Position numbers and translations under genes: made by a program
Part shown: in pieces, positions 50,695 to 60,840 of the stretch
Layout of the letters: every line of letters starts with the position of its first letter
How positions within the stretch are numbered: the stretch's first letter is position 1
Source of the DNA: Nocardioides albus
GTDB lineage: Bacteria; Actinomycetota; Actinomycetes; Propionibacteriales; Nocardioidaceae
Length of the DNA stretch: 64,000 nucleotides
Reading direction: 5' to 3'
Assembly (NCBI RefSeq): GCF_014648255.1
Contig: NZ_BMQT01000015.1
Span: 1-64,000, forward strand
The notes under the pieces: model-generated
What the model saw: only the letters and a program-made list of their open reading frames with translations
Told to the model about the DNA's origin: nothing
Databases searched by the model: none

Positions 50695-51521
50695 CCTTTG
50701 ACGGCTCCTTGCATGATGCCGGACACCAGGTGGCGTCCGGTGGCGATGAACAACAGAAGTAGGGGGATGGTCGCGAGGATCGTTCCGGCCTGGACCAGAG
50801 CCATGTCGGCATGTCCTTGGCCGGGTGCGACCTTGAGCGCGTCGAGCGCGGTCTGCAGGGTCTGGACGTCCGAGCCCTGCAGCACGATCAACGGCCACAT
50901 GAAGTCCGTCCACACCTGCATGAAGGTGAACAGAGCCAGGATCGCCATCGCCGGTCTCGCCGCCGGGATGGCGACGGTCCAGAACGTACGGATCATGGAC
51001 GCCCCATCGACACGGGCCGCGTCGATGAGCTCGTCGGGGATCGCGTCGAGGAGGTACTGCCTCATGAAGAAGACCCCGAACGCGGTCACCAGCCACGGCA
51101 GGATCACGGCGGGGAGGGTGCCGGTCAGGCCGAGGTTGGAGAACTGCTTCAGCATCGGCACCAGGGCCAGCTGGGTCGGCACCGCCATGGTGGCGACGAC
51201 GAAGACCATGCCCACCTGGGAACCGCGGAAGCGGAGCTTGGCGAAGGCGTAGCCGGCCAGGGTCGAGAAGAGCACGACCGAGATCGCCGAGACTCCGGAG
51301 ACGATGATCGAGTTGAGCAGCGCCGACCAGAAGTCGATCCGGTCGAAGACCCGGGCTGCGTTGTCGAAGAAGTGTCCGCCCGGGATCAGCGGCGGGGGCG
51401 ACTGGATCGCCCGATGCCGGGTGACCGAGCCGATCACGAACGACCAGTAGAGGGGGAAGGCCGAGCCCAGCAGGAATGCCGTGAGCAGGCCGTACACAAG
51501 GAATCCAGGTCGTCTACTCAT
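50691..51521 (-). CDS. cebG: ABC cello-oligosaccharide importer permease, CebG-like
   Basis: A 276-residue MalG-type permease with six helices, an EAA loop (ELIDAARVDGASMIRTFWTVAIPAARP) and a C-terminal SGIMQGAVKG. It overlaps both neighbours (ATGA at each side). It pairs with CebF. The importer needs an external ATPase such as MsiK, which is not in the window. Confidence 0.82.
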   Translation of the reverse strand: MSRRPGFLVYGLLTAFLLGSAFPLYWSFVIGSVTRHRAIQSPPPLIPGGHFFDNAARVFDRIDFWSALLNSIIVSGVSAISVVLFSTLAGYAFAKLRFRGSQVGMVFVVATMAVPTQLALVPMLKQFSNLGLTGTLPAVILPWLVTAFGVFFMRQYLLDAIPDELIDAARVDGASMIRTFWTVAIPAARPAMAILALFTFMQVWTDFMWPLIVLQGSDVQTLQTALDALKVAPGQGHADMALVQAGTILATIPLLLLFIATGRHLVSGIMQGAVKG

Positions 51522-52510
51522 CGAAGGCTCCTACGCTGGACGGCCCGGGTGACCAGGAAGTTGACCAGCGCGATCCCCACGATGATGAGGAACAGCACCC
51601 AGGCGGCGGCGGCCGCACGTGGATACGGGTTGGTCGTGGTCTGGGCGGTGTTGAAGACGTACATCGTCAAGGTCGTGTACTGGAAGTCCGAGCCGCCCTG
51701 GAAACGCAGGTTGGTGTCGAAGATCCGGGGCTCGGTGAAGATCTGCAGGCCACCGATGGTCGAGGTGACGATGACGAAGATCATCGTCGGCCGGATCGAG
51801 GGCAGGGTGACGTGGAAGAACTGCTTCACCTTGGAGGCGCCGTCGATGTCGGCGGCCTCGTAGAGGTCCCGCGGGATCGCCTGCATGGCGGCGAGGATGA
51901 TCAGCGCGTTGTAGCCGGTCCAGCGCCAGTTGACCATGGTTGCGATCGCGGTCCAGCTCGCGAACCGGTCGGCGTGCCACGGCACCTTGGAGAGGCCGAA
52001 GCCGTCGAGCATCTGGTTGATCAGGCCCGTGTTGTCGGCGAAGATCGAGCCGAAGATCATCGCGGAGGCTGCCGGAGCGACCACGAAGGGCAGCAGGATG
52101 CTCATCCGCCACAAGGTGCGGCCCCGGAGCCGGGTGTCGAGCAGGGCGGCGAGGATCGTCGCCACGATGATCTGCGGCACCGAGGAGAGCAGGAAGATCC
52201 CGATGGTGTTCCAGAAGGCCTTGCGGAAGACCGAGTCACCGAGCACGTGGGCGTAGTTGTCCCAGCCGACCCAGGGGCCGACCTCGGACCCGTAGGCGGG
52301 CCAGGAGAAGAAGGACAGGTAGCCGGTGTAGAGCATCGGGTAGAGCCCGATGGCGGCGAAGACCAGGAAGAACGGCGCGATGTACAGGTACGGCGAGAGC
52401 TTCAGGTCCCACCGGGAGAGCCGGTCGCGCCAGGTCTGGCGGCGGGGGGACGCCCCGGTCGAGGTCGCCGAGGTGGCGTTCTCGACCGGGGCGGATGTGG
52501 TGGTCGGCAT
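51518..52510 (-). CDS. cebF: ABC cello-oligosaccharide importer permease, CebF-like
   Basis: A 330-residue MalF-type permease. A 40-residue cytoplasmic N-terminus is followed by six helices. The EAA loop is DLYEAADIDGASKVKQFFHVTLPSIRP. It is the partner of CebG and starts three bases after cebE. Confidence 0.82.
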   Translation of the reverse strand: MPTTTSAPVENATSATSTGASPRRQTWRDRLSRWDLKLSPYLYIAPFFLVFAAIGLYPMLYTGYLSFFSWPAYGSEVGPWVGWDNYAHVLGDSVFRKAFWNTIGIFLLSSVPQIIVATILAALLDTRLRGRTLWRMSILLPFVVAPAASAMIFGSIFADNTGLINQMLDGFGLSKVPWHADRFASWTAIATMVNWRWTGYNALIILAAMQAIPRDLYEAADIDGASKVKQFFHVTLPSIRPTMIFVIVTSTIGGLQIFTEPRIFDTNLRFQGGSDFQYTTLTMYVFNTAQTTTNPYPRAAAAAWVLFLIIVGIALVNFLVTRAVQRRSLR

Positions 52511-52513
52511 CGA

Positions 52514-53806
52514 TCAGGACATTCCTTCGACGCCCTCGAGGAAGGTCGCCCACGACTTCTCGGGGTCGGTGCCCTCGTCCACGCGTCGGATCGCCTGCTG
52601 GAAGAGGCCGAGGATGTCGGAGTACTTGTCACCCTTGAACGGGACACCCGCCGGGACGGCGTCCGCGCGGTTGGCGAGGATCTGCGAGGTCGGGGCGTCG
52701 TTGAAGTAGGTGTCCGTGGCGTTCTCCTCGGCGAGGACCGTCTGCGCCTCCAGGTTGGCCGGGAAGTTGCCGGCCACCTTCGAGGCGGCCACCTGGGAGT
52801 CGGCCGTGGTCAGGTAGTTGGCGAACTCCTTGGCCTCCTCCTGGTGCTCCGACTGCGCCGGGACGGCGAGGTAGGAGCCGCCCCAGTTGCCGCCGCCGCC
52901 CGGGAAGGCGTCGACGATGTCCCAGCCCTTCACGTCAGGCGCGGAGTCCTTGATGTTGGCGAACATCCAGCCCGGGCAGGGGATGGTGGCGAACCCGTCG
53001 TTGGTGAAGTTGGCCGTCCAGTCCTCGCCCCACTGCTCGACCTTCGTCGACTGGGTGGCGGCGTGCTGTGCGACCGTGTCGTAGACCTTCCGGAGCTCCG
53101 GGTTGTCCACGTCGACCTTCTGGTCCTTGGTCTGGAAGGGGAACTCGACCTGGTTGAGCATCGCCTGGGCGATCGCGCCGCTGGAGTCGTACCAAGCCGT
53201 CTTCGGCATCTTCGCCTTGAACTTGTCGCCGGTGGCGAAGTAGGTGTCCCAGTCCGCGAAGAGCTCCTTCACCGCCTCGCGGTCGCTCGGGAGCCCGGCC
53301 TTCTCGAAGAGGTCGGCGCGGTAGCAGAACGCCTCGGGGCCGGCGTCGGTCGGGTAGCCGATCTGCTTGCCGTCGGCGGTCTGGCCCTCGAGGTACTTCG
53401 ACTCCATCCAGCGGCTGTCGAGCTCCTTGTCGGTGAGGTCGACGAACTGCTCGGAGGCGCCCTCGGCGACGAGGGCGGGCATCATGTCGCCCTCGATGCC
53501 GACGATGTCGGTGAGACCCTCGCCGGACTGCAGGCCGGTGGTGAGGCTCTGCTTCCAGGTGTCCCACTCGGCGACGACGGTCTGCTTGACCTTGAAGGGG
53601 CGTTCAGGGTCGGCGTTCCACTTGTCGATGAGGTCGCCGTAGCCGAATTCGCTGAACGTCGTGATGGTCAGGGTGTCATCTTTGCCGAGCTTGGCCTGCT
53701 CGCCGGTGTCGTCGCTGCCGCCGCAGGCCCCGACGAGGCCAGCGACGAGAGTGGCGACCGCGCCAGCGGCTAGACCGCGGCGCCAGGACTTGGAGATCTT
53801 GGACAC
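52514..53806 (-). CDS. cebE: Cello-oligosaccharide-binding lipoprotein, CebE-like
   Basis: A 430-residue protein from GTG 53806. Signal sequence SKISKSWRRGLAAGAVATLVAGLVGACGG with lipobox VGAC (C27 or so), then a solute-binding fold (LTITTFSEFGYGDLIDKWNA ...). It catches cellobiose/cellotriose outside the membrane. It is the first gene of the operon, and two CebR-like sites lie within 135 bases upstream. Substrate assignment rests on operon context and the operators. Confidence 0.8.
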   Translation of the reverse strand: MSKISKSWRRGLAAGAVATLVAGLVGACGGSDDTGEQAKLGKDDTLTITTFSEFGYGDLIDKWNADPERPFKVKQTVVAEWDTWKQSLTTGLQSGEGLTDIVGIEGDMMPALVAEGASEQFVDLTDKELDSRWMESKYLEGQTADGKQIGYPTDAGPEAFCYRADLFEKAGLPSDREAVKELFADWDTYFATGDKFKAKMPKTAWYDSSGAIAQAMLNQVEFPFQTKDQKVDVDNPELRKVYDTVAQHAATQSTKVEQWGEDWTANFTNDGFATIPCPGWMFANIKDSAPDVKGWDIVDAFPGGGGNWGGSYLAVPAQSEHQEEAKEFANYLTTADSQVAASKVAGNFPANLEAQTVLAEENATDTYFNDAPTSQILANRADAVPAGVPFKGDKYSDILGLFQQAIRRVDEGTDPEKSWATFLEGVEGMS

Positions 53807-53835
53807 GGGGTGCTCCTGCACGTCTGTGTGGGGAG

Positions 53836-53849
53836 TGAGAGCGCTTCCA
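53836..53849. promoter_or_regulatory. CebR-like operator 1
   Basis: TGAGAGCGCTTCCA differs at two positions from the CebR palindrome TGGGAGCGCTCCCA. It lies 30 bases upstream of the cebE start, probably over the promoter or transcription start. Confidence 0.7.
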
Positions 53850-53925
53850 CTCTCGGGACTAGGGAGAGTGTGATCGCGCTCACAAGCCGCTGTCAAGTGG
53901 CTCGTGAGTAACGATTTCGTGTTTG

Positions 53926-53939
53926 TGGGAGCGCTTCCA
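53926..53939. promoter_or_regulatory. CebR-like operator 2
   Basis: TGGGAGCGCTTCCA differs at one position from TGGGAGCGCTCCCA and is bordered by TG and CA, extending the palindrome to 18 bases (53924-53941). It is 120 bases upstream of cebE and about 90 bases from operator 1. Confidence 0.75.
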
Positions 53940-53964
53940 CAAAAATGGGGAAGCGATGGGGTGA

Positions 53965-54798
53965 TCAGCCCGAGATGACGGTGAGCAACCGAGCGGTCTC
54001 GGCGGCCATCGCGTCGCGGCCCGCGCCGAGGTATCGGCGTTGGTCGACCAGGGTCGGGTCGGCCTCGAGAGTGTCGCGGACCGCGGTGGTGAAGGCCTTG
54101 TTGAGCTGGGTGGCGACGTTGATCTTGGTCATCCCGGCGGCGATCGCGGCCCTGAGCCCGTCGTCGCTGACCCCGGAGGACCCGTGCAGGACCAGCGGGA
54201 CGTCGACGGCCCGCCGGAGCGCTGCGATCAGCGCCTCGTCCAGCGACGCGTCCCGGGTGGTCATCTTGTGGCTCGAGCCGACCGCGACGGCGAGAGCGTC
54301 GACACCCGTGCTGGCGACGAACGCGGCCGCCTCCTCCGGGTCGGTGCGTACGCCCGGTGCGTGGACACCATCTTTACCGCCGACCTCGCCGAGCTCGGCC
54401 TCCACGTGCGCGCCGCGGTCGTGACAGCGGCGGACGACGGCAGCGGTACGAGTGAGGTTCTCCTCGTAGGGCAGCTGGGAGGCGTCGTACATCACCGACG
54501 AGAAGCCGAGGTCGACCGCGACCCCGACCAGGCGCTCGTCGGTCGCATGGTCCAGGTGGAGCGAGATCGGCATCGTGGCCTGGGTGGCGGCGGCGATCGC
54601 GGCGTGTGCCAGCGGTGCCAGGCCGCCGTGGTAGCGCACGGCGTTCTCGCTGATCTGCACGATGACCGGCCGGTTGGCGGACTCGGCTCCCGCGGCGATG
54701 GCCTCGACCGTCTCCAGGTTGATCGCGTTGAAGGCGGCGACACCGCGGCCTTCGGCGTAAGCCGCGTCGACGAGGGCGGCGGTGGTGGTGAGGGTCAC
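53965..54798 (-). CDS. Class II aldolase (tagatose/fructose-bisphosphate aldolase type)
   Basis: A 277-residue TIM barrel: VAAFNAINLETVEAI, zinc ligands in LHLDHATD, AELGEVGGKDG, and HGSSGV. It resembles KbaY/GatY more than central FbaA by length and by YDASQLPYEEN. It cleaves a ketose-1,6-bisphosphate to dihydroxyacetone phosphate and an aldehyde. It follows the SIS-domain gene on the same strand with 37 bases between, which suggests a small sugar-phosphate catabolic operon. Confidence 0.82.
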   Translation of the reverse strand: MTLTTTAALVDAAYAEGRGVAAFNAINLETVEAIAAGAESANRPVIVQISENAVRYHGGLAPLAHAAIAAATQATMPISLHLDHATDERLVGVAVDLGFSSVMYDASQLPYEENLTRTAAVVRRCHDRGAHVEAELGEVGGKDGVHAPGVRTDPEEAAAFVASTGVDALAVAVGSSHKMTTRDASLDEALIAALRRAVDVPLVLHGSSGVSDDGLRAAIAAGMTKINVATQLNKAFTTAVRDTLEADPTLVDQRRYLGAGRDAMAAETARLLTVISG

Positions 54799-54835
54799 TG
54801 GTGTTCCTTGGGGGTGGAGGAGCGGAAGGGAGACA

Positions 54836-55714
54836 TCAGTCCGGAAGCTCGACGGCTCGGGTCAGGTGGCGCGGCCGGTCGGGATCGAGGCCGCGGCCGA
54901 GCGCCAGACCGACGGCCACCCGCTGGGCGAGGACGAGCTGCGCCATCGGATCGAGCTCGCTGGTCACGAACCGTGCGCCGGTGGCGGTGACCTGTTCCCG
55001 CAGACCGTCCGGGGCCTCCCCGAAGGACCAGACCTCGCGGCCGGGCTCGGCGATCGAGATGGGGCCGTGGCGGTAGTCCATGGCGGGGTGGGCCTCGGCC
55101 CAGAACTGAGCCGCCTCGCGGGTCTTCAGCGCCGCCTCCTGGGCCAGGCCGATGGTCCAGCCCTGCCCGACGAAGCTGATCTGGCCGGCGCTGAGGTGCG
55201 GCGCGATGTCGGCGTCCAGGGCTCGCTCCGCGTCGACCGCCAGCGTCTCCAGGTCGTGCCCGAGGTGGGCCCGCAGGAGCGCCAGCGTCGTGGTTGCGAA
55301 TCGGGTCTGCACGACCGACTCCTCATCGGCGAAGGGCAGCCCGATGATCTTGTCGGCGACGTCCTTGACCTGCTCCTCCGGCACGCCGGTGATGGCCACG
55401 GTCGGGGCCTCCACCGCGGCGAGGAGCCGTAGCACCTCGGTCGTCGTCCCGGACCTGGTGATCGCCACGACCCGGTCGTAGCGGCGCCCCGTCGGAACCT
55501 CCGAGGCGGTGAACGCGTCGGTCTCGCCCTGTCCTGCGGCCTCGCGGAGGCCGGCGTAGGCCATCGCCATGAACCACGACGTCCCGCAGCCGACCACGGC
55601 CACCCGCTCGCCCGGCCGCGGCAGCAGCCCGGCGACCTCCGGCAGCAGCGCCGCCGCCTGCCGCCACGTCGACGGCTGGGTCGCGATCTCGGCCTCCACA
55701 TGCGTACGCGTCAT
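54836..55714 (-). CDS. SIS-domain sugar-phosphate isomerase/deaminase-like protein
   Basis: A 292-residue protein from ATG 55714 with two SIS domains: GCGTSWFMAMAYAGLRE and AITRSGTTTEVLRLL in the first, FVGQGWTIGLAQEAALKTREAAQFWAEAHPAMDYRHGP in the second. The latter is like the isomerase half of GlmS and AgaS. It lacks a glutaminase domain. It may deaminate or isomerise an amino-sugar phosphate before the aldolase encoded next. Confidence 0.85.
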   Translation of the reverse strand: MTRTHVEAEIATQPSTWRQAAALLPEVAGLLPRPGERVAVVGCGTSWFMAMAYAGLREAAGQGETDAFTASEVPTGRRYDRVVAITRSGTTTEVLRLLAAVEAPTVAITGVPEEQVKDVADKIIGLPFADEESVVQTRFATTTLALLRAHLGHDLETLAVDAERALDADIAPHLSAGQISFVGQGWTIGLAQEAALKTREAAQFWAEAHPAMDYRHGPISIAEPGREVWSFGEAPDGLREQVTATGARFVTSELDPMAQLVLAQRVAVGLALGRGLDPDRPRHLTRAVELPD

Positions 55715-55745
55715 GGGGGAAGTGTCGCAGGCAGATGACAACGAA

Positions 55746-55776
55746 ACGGCCGCCGACCCATGGGGTCGGCGGCCGT
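55746..55776 (-). terminator. Terminator after typA
   Basis: ACGGCCGCCGACCC (55746-55759) and GGGTCGGCGGCCGT (55763-55776) form a perfect 14-base stem with a three-base loop. On the minus strand TTTCGTTGTC follows. It begins 13 bases after the typA stop. Confidence 0.85.
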
Positions 55777-55789
55777 CACGAGGAGTCGG

Positions 55790-57682
<1,893 letters not shown>

Positions 57683-57780
57683 GTGCGAAGCGGCTCGATT
57701 TCTGGCGCGGGACGGGACGACTGATCTTATCCGCCAGGACGTCCTTGACCTGCATCCAGAGATGGCGGTTGGCTGAGACC

Positions 57781-59079
57781 ATGACTTCTCGGAAACACGT
57801 CTGCCACATCGTTCCCCCCTACCTCATGCAGCGGCTCGACCCCGGCCGCCTGGACCAGGACGACGGTTTCCGCGCCGCCCGGGCCGACCATCTGACCAGA
57901 GTTCTCGCCCAGGTCCCGGCACCGGAGGCCGGCAGCACCGCCGCCGAGGCGGGTGACTGGACCGTCTACTCCGCGGAGAACGGCACCGACCTGCCTGGGG
58001 TCAAGGTCCGTGCTGCGGGCGAGCCGGAGTCGGGCGACGAGAGCGTCGACGAGGCTGCGACCGGCATCACCGGCTCGCTGGCGCTCTTCGAGGAGGTCTA
58101 CGGCCGCGACTCCTACGACGGCCAGGGGATCGAGGTCGTGATGACCGTCCACTACGACCAGAACTACGCCAACGCCTTCTGGGACGGCACCCAGCTGGTC
58201 TTCGGCGACGGCGACGGCAAGATCTTCCAGCGCTTCACCAAGGCCGTCGACGTGATCGGCCACGAGCTCTCCCACGCGGTCACCGAGCACACCGCCGGAC
58301 TCGTCTACCAGGGCCAGCCCGGAGCGCTCAACGAGCACCTCTCCGATGTCTACGGCTCCTGCGTCAAGCAGCGCCTCCTCGGCCAGAGCGCTGAGGAGGC
58401 CGACTGGATCATCGGCGCGGGCCTCTTCACCGAGTCGGTCCAGGGTGTCGGGCTGCGTCACATGCTCGAGCCGGGAACGGCGTACGACGACCCCGAGCTG
58501 GGCAAGGACCCGCAGCCGGCCCACATGGACGACATCTACGACGGTCCCGACGACAACGGCGGCGTCCACATCAACTCCGGCATCCCCAACCGCGCCTTCG
58601 CCCTCGCTGCCAAGGCGATCGGCGGCAGCTCGTGGGACGGTGCCGGCAAGATCTGGTGGGCGGCGCTGACCAACGGCGCCGTCACCACCGACACCGACTT
58701 CGCCGGGTTCGCCGCGGCGACGGTCGCCGAGGCCGGCGACCACGCCGAGGCCGTCACCACCGCGTGGTCCGAGGTCGGGATCACCCCGGCCTCCGGGACT
58801 CCCGCGCCCGATGGCGAGGCGCCGACCACGACAGTGAAGGTCCGTCGCAGCGGGGGCTTCATCGGGCGTACGACCGAGGGGAGCGCCGAGCTCGCGCCGT
58901 CGGCCGCCCAGGTGGCCACCCTGCGCAACCTGGTCACGGGCGGCGGAGCTCCGTCGAAGCCGAAGGGCGCCGACCGCTACATCTACGAGTTCGAGGTCGA
59001 CGGTCAGACCGTCGTCGTGCACGAGGGCGATCTGAGCCCCGAGCTGCACGCGCTCGCCAACGAGCTGCTCGAGAGATAG
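57781..59079 (+). CDS. Protealysin-like M4 metalloprotease with C-terminal emfourin-like domain
   Basis: A 432-residue protein from ATG 57781. The N-terminus has the short protealysin-type propeptide motif CHIVPPYLMQRL (8-19). The catalytic domain (~60-340) has HELSH (161-165), E185 in GALNEHLSDV as third zinc ligand, and H263 in GGVHINSG. Residues ~350-430 (VKVRRSGGFIGRT ... LRNLV ... DRYIYEFEVDG ... VVHEGDLSPEL) match the pattern of emfourin, the small M4 protease inhibitor that is normally a separate gene next to protealysin. Here inhibitor and protease are one chain. There is no signal peptide, as in protealysins, which act inside cells or leave by other means. It is divergent from typA. 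Confidence 0.85.
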   Translation: MTSRKHVCHIVPPYLMQRLDPGRLDQDDGFRAARADHLTRVLAQVPAPEAGSTAAEAGDWTVYSAENGTDLPGVKVRAAGEPESGDESVDEAATGITGSLALFEEVYGRDSYDGQGIEVVMTVHYDQNYANAFWDGTQLVFGDGDGKIFQRFTKAVDVIGHELSHAVTEHTAGLVYQGQPGALNEHLSDVYGSCVKQRLLGQSAEEADWIIGAGLFTESVQGVGLRHMLEPGTAYDDPELGKDPQPAHMDDIYDGPDDNGGVHINSGIPNRAFALAAKAIGGSSWDGAGKIWWAALTNGAVTTDTDFAGFAAATVAEAGDHAEAVTTAWSEVGITPASGTPAPDGEAPTTTVKVRRSGGFIGRTTEGSAELAPSAAQVATLRNLVTGGGAPSKPKGADRYIYEFEVDGQTVVVHEGDLSPELHALANELLER

Positions 59080-59100
59080 GCGCAGGAGTAAGCGCGCGCA

Positions 59101-59176
59101 GCGCCGAGACGTCAGCTACGTCGGCCGAGTGGGCACTGCGGTGACGGCTCGGCCGACGGGAGTGACGCTTCGGCCT
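59101..59176. repeat. GCCGAGACGTCA-type repeat array, locus 3
   Basis: GCCGAGACGTCAGCTACGTC, then a diverged GGCCGAGTGG unit, then inverted forms (GTGACGGCTCGGCCGA and GTGACGCTTCGGCC). It fills most of the 103 bases between the convergent protease and racemase genes. Confidence 0.75.
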
Positions 59177-59182
59177 GTGGGT

Positions 59183-59875
59183 CTACGCCGGGAGGGCGTG
59201 GTTGAGTGCGGCCTCGACGTGCACGGTGATCGCATCCAGGATGGGTACGTCGACGTCGCTGGGACGCACCAGGAGACTGAGCTCGGAGGCACCGAGGATC
59301 ACGCCGTCCGAGCCGGCGTCCCACAGCTCGTGGACGACCTCGAGGACGCGCTTGCGAGAGCCCGACACGACGGTCCGGTGGACGAGCTCCTCGTAGATGA
59401 TCGAGTCGAGCATCTCCACGTGCAGAGGGTCGGGCAGGTTCACGTCGACGCCATGGTCGGAGATGCGCTGAGCGAAGAAGTCGTTCTCCACGGTGTAGCG
59501 GGTGGCGAGGAAGCCGGCCTTGGTGATGCCCAGCTCCTTCGACTTCGCGGCGAGCGCGTCGGCCAGGTGCAGCACGGGTACGTCGACCGCGGCCGCCACC
59601 TCGTCATAGACCTTGTGGAAGGTGGTGGTGCACAGCAGGATCAGGTCGGCGCCGCCGGCGACCACGCTGCGCGCCGCGGCGACCAAGATCTCGGAGACCT
59701 GGTCCCAGGCCTCCTTCTCCTGAAGATCCGTCAGCTCGGCCAGGTCGACAGAGGCCAGCACGATCTTGGCGGAGTGAAGGCCGCCGAGCCGCTCCTGGAC
59801 ACCCTTGTTGAGTCCCTCGTAGTAAGCGGCGGTGCTTTCCCAGCTCATGCCGCCGATGAGTCCGATCGTCTGCAC
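59183..59875 (-). CDS. Aspartate/glutamate racemase-family protein lacking the second catalytic Cys
   Basis: A 230-residue protein from GTG 59875, close to the YgeA/RacX type (TIGLIGGMSWESTAAYYEGLN). The first active-site Cys is present as C82 in LLCTTTFHKV. The second, normally in GCTE, is replaced: GASE at 195-198, with GCC coding Ala196. Two-base racemases need both thiols, so racemisation of aspartate or glutamate is doubtful. A hydrolase- or decarboxylase-like activity with one Cys, or a broader-specificity role, is possible. Confidence 0.82.
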   Translation of the reverse strand: MQTIGLIGGMSWESTAAYYEGLNKGVQERLGGLHSAKIVLASVDLAELTDLQEKEAWDQVSEILVAAARSVVAGGADLILLCTTTFHKVYDEVAAAVDVPVLHLADALAAKSKELGITKAGFLATRYTVENDFFAQRISDHGVDVNLPDPLHVEMLDSIIYEELVHRTVVSGSRKRVLEVVHELWDAGSDGVILGASELSLLVRPSDVDVPILDAITVHVEAALNHALPA

Positions 59876-59945
59876 CCGTCGAGTGTGACACCGCCGGAGG
59901 CTGCGTACGGAATCCTCGGCGCCCTGACCAGGGCCGATATCGGCG

Positions 59946-60704
59946 TCAGCCCTCGCGGTGCACCTTGTGCGGGGCCGCCTGGGCACGGGGCTTGATGACC
60001 AGCTCGTCGATGTTGACGTGAGCCGGACGTGTGGCCATCCAGACGATCGCGTCGGCGACGTCCTCGGCCACCAGCGGGTCCGCGACCCCCTGGTAGACGG
60101 CGTCGGCCGCAGCCTGGTCGCCCCCGAGGCGTACGAGCGAGAACTCCTCGGTCTGGACCATGCCAGGGGCGACCTCCATGATCCGCACCGGCTTGTCGAC
60201 GATCTCCAGGCGCAGCGCCTCGGTGACCGCACGGGTGCCGAACTTGGCCGCGTTGTAGCCTGCGCCGCCCTCGTAGGCGCGCCGGCCGGCGATCGAGCCG
60301 ACATTGATGATCGCGCCCGCGCCGGAGGCGACCAGCGCCGGGAGCAGCGCCTTGGTGACGCGGGTCAGGCCGATCACGTTGACCTCGAACATCGCCTGCC
60401 ACTTGGTCAGATCTGCCTCGGCGACCTTGTCCACGCCGAAGGCACCGCCGGCGTTGTTGACCAGCAGGTCGAGACGGTCGCCGACCGCCTCGACGAGCGC
60501 GGCGACGGAGTTGTCGGAGGTGACGTCGGTCGCGATCGCGGTGCCACCGATCTCCTCGGCCAGCGCCTCGATCCGGTCGGCCCGGCGGGCGGCGAGGAAG
60601 ACGTGGTAGCCCTCCTTGGCGAGCTGGCGGGCCGTGGCGGCGCCGATCCCGCTCGAGGCACCGGTCACGACAGCGTTCTTGGGGACTGCGTTCGTCAAAG
60701 ACAC
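59946..60704 (-). CDS. Short-chain dehydrogenase/reductase (YdfG-like)
   Basis: A 252-residue SDR from GTG 60704. Cofactor motif TGASSGIGAAT, NNAGG, and YNAAK with catalytic Tyr and Lys after VGSIAG. The AARR after the second strand suggests NADP preference. It resembles the YdfG serine/3-hydroxy acid dehydrogenases (APGMVQTEEFSLVR). The physiological substrate is unknown. Confidence 0.88.
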   Translation of the reverse strand: MSLTNAVPKNAVVTGASSGIGAATARQLAKEGYHVFLAARRADRIEALAEEIGGTAIATDVTSDNSVAALVEAVGDRLDLLVNNAGGAFGVDKVAEADLTKWQAMFEVNVIGLTRVTKALLPALVASGAGAIINVGSIAGRRAYEGGAGYNAAKFGTRAVTEALRLEIVDKPVRIMEVAPGMVQTEEFSLVRLGGDQAAADAVYQGVADPLVAEDVADAIVWMATRPAHVNIDELVIKPRAQAAPHKVHREG

Positions 60705-60840
60705 GGCGCCATTCTCTCGTCGCTCGCTCGACATTGGGTACCGGGTCCCACGATCGAAGATGATTCGCACCTCCGGGAATGATGGCCGACATCCGCTTGT
60801 TGAGAGACGGGACCACAGGTGTAGATACGAAGGAGCAGGC

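Noticed and set aside
49237..51252. 671-codon plus-strand open frame across bglC and cebG
   Set aside because: It is antisense to two genes with clear catalytic or EAA motifs and has no protein-like pattern.
51812..53773. 653-codon plus-strand open frame across cebF and cebE
   Set aside because: Antisense high-GC shadow; composition is Gly/Val/Asp/Arg noise.
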